Positions 41,601-50,500 of a DNA stretch of 64,000 bases are shown piece by piece. The position numbers and the translations under genes are program-made. The notes beneath the pieces were generated by a model that was not told the DNA's origin, did no database searches, and worked only from the letters and a program-made list of their open reading frames with translations. Position 1 is the stretch's first letter; the number at the start of each line of letters is the position of its first letter. This stretch comes from Atriophallophorus winterbourni (taxonomy: Eukaryota > Platyhelminthes > Trematoda > Plagiorchiida > Microphallidae): positions 23,761 to 87,760 of the forward strand of contig JACCGJ010025996.1 in NCBI GenBank assembly GCA_013407085.1. Reading direction: 5' to 3'.

Positions 41601-44600
41601 GTAATATTGTGTATTTGAGTCACTAGAATCAAGTTGAACATCATTCAGCTCACAAAGTGCTTTCATGAGTCTCCAAAAGTCGACTCTACCTATGATTTTA
41701 GATTCCTCACTGTGTCTCGATGCACTGCAGACATAATCGAACACGAACATCACATGGTCACTACGTCCCAATGGAGCTTCATAGTGTACTAATTCAATAT
41801 CTGATTCGTGATAAGTCGAAACTAGGTCCAGAAAAGAGGGCCGGCCTGTCCCTCGCATTCGTGTGTGGTTGCAAAAGTGATTGTACAGGGGGACTAGATC
41901 AAATACTTCTTGACATTTGTGTTCCAGTGAGTTAATTGGGTGTTGATTTCTCGAGTATAGCTGCGGGAGGTTGAAATCTCCCATAATCAATATTTGAGCA
42001 TGTGGCCGAAGACGGAACCGAAACTGATTTGATTTTGAATGTGACTGGCAATCTCAAATTTTCCCATCAAAGTTTGACGTCCCCCTTATTCGTATTGAAA
42101 TTCTGTGTTTCAACTATTTTGATTAACTGAAAATTCGTTTTAACGAATAAAGTTCTCTTCTTCTTCTTCTATCTTGATCTCTCCTATGTAGCATTGTGAA
42201 CTCAGGATTGGTCAAGAGAATTCCATTTATACCTGAACACTGTTCGTACCGACACCCTTGGTTTGACGAAGCTTCTGTGGTCAGATGCGAAACGTTACCA
42301 AAAACTTACTATAACCGATTCATTGCAAACTTTATTTTCATGATTATGGACTCCCGATCGGTTTCGAATATTTTCAAATACTTAACAAACCGAAATATTT
42401 TCTAATATTGCATTACATTTGCACTTTACTGTTCGATTCAGTGACATTGTGTTAAATCTCTTTAGGTTGGTATTTAACACGCGGCAAGGATTACAAAGGT
42501 ACATATCATTTCAAATATTTTTTTTACAATATGATCGTTAATTTAAAATATTTTCATTGTTCCGGACATGTTAATTTTTTTAGATGGCACTGAGCCGATG
42601 AGTATGTCTTTTTTTATAAATTTCTTTCATATTTTGTTGAATACAGAATAAAGTCATCCGTCTTACTGAACAAAAAAACATATGTTTTGGGTGTTACGAA
42701 TTAAAAATTCATTTATTCGCAAAATTATATATATCGCACATTTTTAATACCCTGATATCGTTCGTATTGTACGATAAACTTTGCAGACTAACCTTCAGAT
42801 CATCTTTCAGCAGATATAATATTTGCTTCAATTTTGACAAAATTCGATAACGTGTTATGTTTTGTGCAACATGTTATTGTGCTAGGGAGATCAATTACGC
42901 TTGTCCAACTAGAGTATAGAAACATTATTCAGAGCACAGTGTGAGCCCTTGTCTAATGCGAGCTCCGTAAATTTACTAAGTATTGATAAAGTTGATTCAT
43001 GATAGTATTAATATTCTCAACCAAAATTAAATACCTTCGGGGACGACGACGTGGATAATCAAAAACGTTTAGGGTTGTGATTCGCTCATTGTAAATTTTC
43101 GACTGAGTCCAAAGACAAGCTTAGTAGCTCAATGGTATATTCTTCGCAAAGTCGCAACATCTGTTTTAAGCCATCGCGAATCCACTTGAACTGCATAATC
43201 CATCGTGGGTCTCACAGAATTACTTATTATACGGAAGTTGTCTGTTTTTAGAACGTCCAAAGAAATATCTTTAAAAATGAGCATTTTTGTTATGTTTTCT
43301 GATAGAAAAATTTGCGTTGTCTTGGCATCCCTAGAGTGTCACTTACCCGCACACCCAAGTCTTTTTGATTCTCTGTTCCACGGCCATTTATTAATCCATA
43401 ATTTTACAATTACGTTGCTATCTCAAGACTTCCGCTGACCAATGGTTCACAATAATTCTTATTTAACACTTAAATGTGTCAATATGTGAAACAAATATTG
43501 CGTTCGATATTTTTTCTTGAACTGGAAGACAATTTGATGATATCCACACAAAACTATTTTTAGATTTCACAGGTTAGTTCCCTATTATGTATATACTGAA
43601 CGATACCTGATGATGGTTATATTGATTTCTGTTCGAAGACAGTAAAGAGTATTCGTGTAATTCTATCGTAAACCGATTTTTTATTTGGCAGCTATTGAAC
43701 ACTCCTAATGCAGATGGTTAAGAAAATGCTGGATTCCAAAAATTTACAATAGAGAAAGCAATCAGATATGCAATAAATACAGGATGACGAGTCATAGAAA
43801 CGGACGGCATATATCCCGCCATCCCTGAGTTAACCGGGGTTTTCGCATAAATGCATTGATGTTTAACGCATTCCAAACGCAATTTTCTATTGTAATTGGG
43901 ATAACCAACGCATTTTATTTAAACAAATGATTAAGAGATTTTCGGGGTGACTTGGTGTCATTATGTATAGGTCGGCGTTTAGCATTTGCTTGGACATTTG
44001 CCCATGTGATGACGCAATCTTTGCGACCAACATTGTTGCAAAACCCTATGAAGTAATTCAATATAGATAATTCATAATAGCTTGGAGTAACATGATAACA
44101 ACAAGAACTTACGTGTTGACTATCTTTGTTGGTGGTTCGTGTTGAAACGCAAGAAAATCCTGTTTGAGTTTACCCGTTCATCGGACAGTGAAATGTTTTC
44201 TGAATTAAAATTTCCTTAAGTCCTTACTGATGCAGCAGGCGCGTTAGGGGTGCGTTCCGAGGATATTAAAGCCTATAAACTATAGGTCGAATAATGATAT
44301 TTACTCAAGGGGACTTCGAAGAACGAGAAGAATATTTTTATCAACATTGTGAGCCTTCGATTCTTTGCGAAGTTCTAAACAAACTGTGGCTTTCTCGACT
44401 ATCACGTGAGTCAATAAATATAAGTGTGGCTAGATCTGCGGATTAAAATTATAAATAAAACGATTAATTTTGAGAACACGAGAATAAAAAGTTGTTAAAG
44501 CACTGGTGGTTCCTTGAGAGGAATGATTTAATTCATTGACAACTTTGCAGAGTTGCTCAGGAATTCTTGCGGAAAAGAGAGACGTGATGCAACCTGACTT

Positions 44601-47526
44601 CTCATACAGTTAACGTAACACAATTTCGTAGCCAACCAAATTGCTTCCAACCCAAGAATCAGAAGATTAGATTCAATTAAGGAGAGAATTCAGGAAGTCA
44701 CTTATTAGCTCTGCTCTGGATAATGAACCAGTGGCTAATGCCATCTTTGCGGCGTAATCAACCTTTCAAACTACTAACGCGCTGTGTCACGAAACCATAA
44801 TTGTTCAATTTTGGGATAGTGTTAGTTAAAGATTTAAAGATGAAATTTGTTGATCAATTTCTCACTAAAAACATAATGAACTGGAGCGCAGAATAACCTG
44901 ACCATCTCCACCACGTTAGATTCAGATGTCGAAACATGTTCATGAGTAGATGCTTACACAAGGCGTTGTGGGATTCATGTATGATACGGATTGCGGCAGG
45001 TTCCGATCATGATTCACGTTTGTGTGTGCTTTTCTGGCATGAAAATAATAAACATTTGACTAAAATAACATTTGCAGTCGGTTTATAAATCCACATGCAT
45101 ATATATGTGAATAATAAACTTTTCGAACTTGTTCAAACAACTAAAAGCTGACAAGAAAGTGACAATTCGTAAGTGATTTAGCTGTATCAACTTTGATCTT
45201 TTCTGAATTTTTAACAAAGCAGTTCTCAAATTTAACAAAACTCAACCGAACTTACGGAAATTATGCAATGGACAAACTCAATCACTTGTTAACTTAACTC
45301 AACTATGTATGACGGTCATGATGATCACCTTCTGTTAATGTCAACCTGGATGTACAGTAATCCTTGGAACAGTAGAAAACTGGTAAACATGAGTAATGCA
45401 AAAAATCACTCCAAGGAAGTATATAAACAAATTTCACGATAATGCAGCAAGGATAAGCTGTTGTTTTTGACCTCCTTCGGTCGATGTCGACCATGGATGT
45501 GCTTCGCAGACGTATGCTGGTTTTATGCTACACGGCGTTTCGAATGACTTAACAGTCTGATTCGGTGGGAACAACCGATCTCACAGGACTCGTAGCGATG
45601 GGCAATAACCAATCGTTCAGTGTCATTTGCACGCCGGCGGCGAGAACTTTGTTCAGCAGCAAAAATTGGGCATGACGTTTTAAACAGTGCCTCCAAAGTG
45701 TGTAGTCAATGGCAAGTTTATTCCTATTCGTAGGGTCAATGCAAATGGATTTCATCTCTATTTTTGAAAAACTTTCACCGCAAGTGCACTCCACCCACAA
45801 AACGACTTTCTGCTTTTAACTCACCATAAATTCGATTTTTGGGATAATGACCATTTACAATACTCTACACATAGCCTAGCCATCGTAGACAACGCTGTCG
45901 TAGTACGTTAAACATGCTCTCTATACCAGCCTGTGAAAGCACTCCAGCATTAGTCACTTTGTCCATCCACAATATATTCAATATACGGAGGATGCTTCGT
46001 AAATCTAAAGCGTTCAGCTTCCGTTCGTGTTTTGCCTAGATGGTCCACGTCTCACTGCCCTAAAGTCAAGCATTTACCACGCACACGCTCTGAACCATCA
46101 TCTTGGTCGCCACGGTCAATTTGCGGTTGTCCGAATGGCAGCATGTTAAGTCAGGACGTCCAGCTCTTTTAACGGCATCCCAATCCCCGTATTGAATGGA
46201 GTTTAAGGAGGTGGAATACCTCACGTCAATCCAGGTACACACCCATATCCTTTCCGAACGTCCATTACGTTGTTGGCACCGGCTTCTATAACACCCGATG
46301 TGACTATAAACATATCGTTCAGCATTGTATACCAAATTGCGGACATGTTGCCAATGATAATCACGCTCACCTAAGAATCTCGCAACACAAAAGAATGCTT
46401 ATTTGTAATACGCGTTTATTACACACGTTCAAAAGAACAAAGCATGTATTCCATCTCATGAGTTCGCTTGTTGCATTTGCTTTGAGCCGAAGGATGATGT
46501 TCTGCGTCATACATAGAATGTTCTGATTGAATTTCTATTCCCTGACTAATTTAGCGCACTAAAAGCTAATTCAGTATACCCAGCCGGGCGTAGTTGTTAT
46601 TCAGAGAGATTTCGCTGTTTTTGATTGTTTGGTATTGAATACCTTGTTTGGAACATGATGGCCGTAATTTTAGGGGAACATAACGGTCCTCAGATGAATC
46701 TTTTGCATTTGTATGAAAGTATATTAAGGACAGGGGTTAGATAAAGTTTTTCGAGTAAATTCAAGGCCTTTATATGCTCTTCGTTGACTGTTGAGTTGGG
46801 TGTGATCCATTCGATAAAAAGGCAAATTTTCTGTTCCAGAATATCAATGCTCCGCTACAAAAGGTTCGTTATAAAAAATTTGATCGATATTTTTTACAGC
46901 AAAACCGTAATTCAATGGCTTTTGAGAAAATCGGAAAGCAACGACATTTTCTCTTACTGTTTTATTCCGACTAGTATTACCTTCGGAGCAACTAAATGTT
47001 CAATTAATTACACTGAAATGGCTTCCATTATTTTCACATGTGTCCAGTCGATAATTGGGACCCACGCAATTAACACGTCAATATTATTCATTTTCTTGCG
47101 AGTTTGCATTTAAATTCACACAGCTTTGTATCAGATTCTGGGAAATATTCACAATGTTGACAATGTCTGCCTGACACAGAAACCATAGAAATCGCGTTTT
47201 GCAGTTATTAGAAGGCACAACATTCATATTAACCTCCAGAGCCATAATGTAAAGGGTGTAGAGGGTCACGTCAGGTCGATTGAACTCAAATCTCGGTCCC
47301 TGTTACGTAGTCTGAGCATGCTTAATGATAATCGACTTCACATTAATTAAGTCAACCCCACTCCTCGACGACGTGCAACTGACGCCGATCGACTGAACTC
47401 TGCCTATCGTTGTGAGAGCTGCGGGAGAGATTTTCACTCCCGAATCGGACGGCTTAGTCATTCGAAGAGCTGTGAAACATGAAACAAATCACCCGATTGT
47501 GATGGTCGACATCGACAGAAGGAGAT

Positions 47527-47558
<32 letters not shown>

Positions 47559-50500
47559 AGAACAACGAATCCCACAACACATGCAAAGCCAGTTGATCAA
47601 ACGGTTACATGATAAAAGCAAAACAGTTTACTACCTTGTAGATCTGTAAATGACATAAATACCAGGCAGTCAATAACTTTTCGTTTTTAGTTGTCTTTTC
47701 GATTTGATTTCTTTATCGATTTCGTGCCAAATGTTTCACTTCAAGCGCTCAAATTCCTGGTTTCGTTTGACTGAACATGATTAATTTTATAGCATTCGAT
47801 ACCGACTGGCATTGGTCATATTCTTATGCTTCCGAGAATATTTTTGTTTTAAGTGTAAACATCCCATCATTCATAAACCCACATTATCCCGGGTTGGCTT
47901 CTGACTATTCAACGCTTGCGGCTGTTGTATTGAGTCGGATGTTCGTGTTAGTTTCGACAGATATTCAATAGGTAATTGTGAACCTAAACACACAATAACA
48001 TCTAAAAGTAAGAGGACCTTTCAAACCATCGTGAAATAATAAGCAGTATTCGTTTGGATGAGAAAACAAACAGTATCAGGTCAGTTCCTCCGATCGGACA
48101 CACTGTAGCCTAAGACCGTTGAACCTAACAGGCTTTCAATTGTATCTACTCATGAGTAGCAGCATCGTCGAAATATTTACGATAATTATCACGACTGCGA
48201 CATGGGGCTACAAATCGCGATTCATTGTTCAACCGGCACCAAGAAATTTTTCATTTTCCATTTATTCAACCGATTCGCTCATTTTATAGGCATTTTATTT
48301 GCTGAATGCGATGTTGATAATGTAAGTATCCCTTTCATATTAAACTAAAAAGTAAATTTAAACCGGTAAAAAATTATCAAACGGAATTTTCAATACTGGA
48401 AACCGCTTTATTTCGTTTGTATGATTTGTTTTATTGAAAACCCTTGAGAATAGGTTTGTTTTCTCAAAATAGACCTCTTTAAATGAATATAAATCTCTAA
48501 GTAACATATTGGATCAATTTGTCCGAAATTTGCTAGTTTGCTCTAGTAGCTGCTGCTCAATAAGTGAGAGTTGAAACATTTGCAGATGAATTTTTAGGGG
48601 AGGCTGATTCCCAACTAAACTTAAATACAGCTACATGTTTCAAGGTTCTTTCCCCAGCATTCAGCAATTGTGAAAAACGTTTCAGTTATTATTTATAGTG
48701 TGTTAGATGACTAAAACGTTAAATTGAACATTTTCTGAGGCAACAGTGTTTACTTTAGCATGCCTACTGTCATGGAGAATCAAGCAATCGTTCAATTTCC
48801 CATCTGTTAGCCAAACTATTCTCATTGCCTCCAGAGGAATACTTGAAACAGCTGAAGCAGGAAGTGATGCATAATCCCAGCGGGTTTGAACACTCCATAA
48901 ACGAATTACCTAAGCGCATTCTAATTAAACATGCACTACATAATGAATCCAAATTAAAAATGTTTTTTTTTGTTTTACATACGATATTATGTCGGTTTCA
49001 ATCAGCCAGAATTCCTATTCAGTCTTACATAGTTGTTTGGCCACGTCTGAGACAGGTGGAGCGACGAAAGTAACAAATGCTTTTACCTCATACAACGTGC
49101 ACAGCAGGCGACCAAGTCATACATATTTGGAAATACTACTCACGATGATATATGTGGATTTTTAAAATGTTCAAAAAAAAACCAGAATCTTTTAGGCGGT
49201 ATTTGAAGAATATGTTGTTTATATTTATGACTACTCATCCGTGCCAAGCCCATCGAACTATTCACAAAATTCATCACGGCGGCCTATAATGGAAGCACTG
49301 GACTCGAGTTTCGCTCTTAGTTGAGCACATCAGCAGTGCATTTCTTCCGCTTCAAGTGGGACTCCAACCACCGACTATCACCATTTTAGTCCCACTCTTT
49401 AACAACCTGGGCTACCGTCCACCGTTTGATCGATCGCAATTAAGGGTTTATGAACTGTTCTCCAGACTGGCACATTTGAGTAGCTTTGTTCGCCTGACAA
49501 GTTCAAAAAGAGCCAGCAAGATCTGTTGTGGTCACCCAACCGAACATATCTCCGTGTCAGGACATCCCATCTCATACAGTGTAATCTAACACTGATTAGA
49601 TCTGATGGGCATTGTTGTTTAAGCGGTGTTTGAAGAATGTGTTGTTTATATTTGTGACTACTCATCGGTGCCAAGCCCATCGAACTATTCACAAAGTTGA
49701 TCACGACGGTCTAAAACATTTGCTACTTGATTAGCAGTCACTCATTAATTCTGTATTTAACCAAACCTAGTTAACAGACTGGCTGGAAGTAAAATTGTTC
49801 CGAGTGGGGAGATAAAACCGGAAATGATTGAGTCAGGTCATTACAGGCCTACGAGCGGTGGCTGACAAACATTTGGCCTCCTGTCGAATCAGTCGGGTCA
49901 TCAGTTCAACAACGACCACGTTACCCCACTTACTTACTCACTTTTACTTTTGTGCGACTATCTCATCCTGGAGGATGAGTCGGCTTGGTTGACGTCACAG
50001 ATTGCAACCACTCATGATCGGCGATTAGAAGCCAGATCCGCGCATATTCTAAGCCAGGCCCGGTCCCACGTGCGCCATCCGTAAACCGATCCTAGACCAA
50101 CAGCTCCACATCCGATCTCACGGTGTCGAGCCAATTCTTCACTTGTCCTCCGCTACGACAACGCCATCCTGCGCAGGGTGTTGGCGATAGTTTCACCCTG
50201 GTTAGTTCAGCGTCCGAGCGTCTCAGGATGTAGCCATACTATCTCTGTCGGTGTTGTCGCAATATCGAACTCAGGCGAGGGTTATCAAATGAACTATGGG
50301 GAACGTCGTCATTCGTTTCTCGCTCATCCCATCGAACACTAAGGATGCGTCGGAGACACCAGCGATCGAAAACCTCTAGTTACCACACCCGCGCTTCAGA
50401 GCCAATTCAAGATTGCACCCGATTCATCGCTGAGGCCAACCGCGTGTACCCACGAGCCCACAATCACTTTGTGATTCTGTGTCTAAACATCGTGGTTCGT

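Noticed and set aside
47972..48007. 36-nt phase-open segment between AG and GTAAGA
   Set aside because: Weak pyrimidine tract and mediocre donor; length fit alone is not enough.
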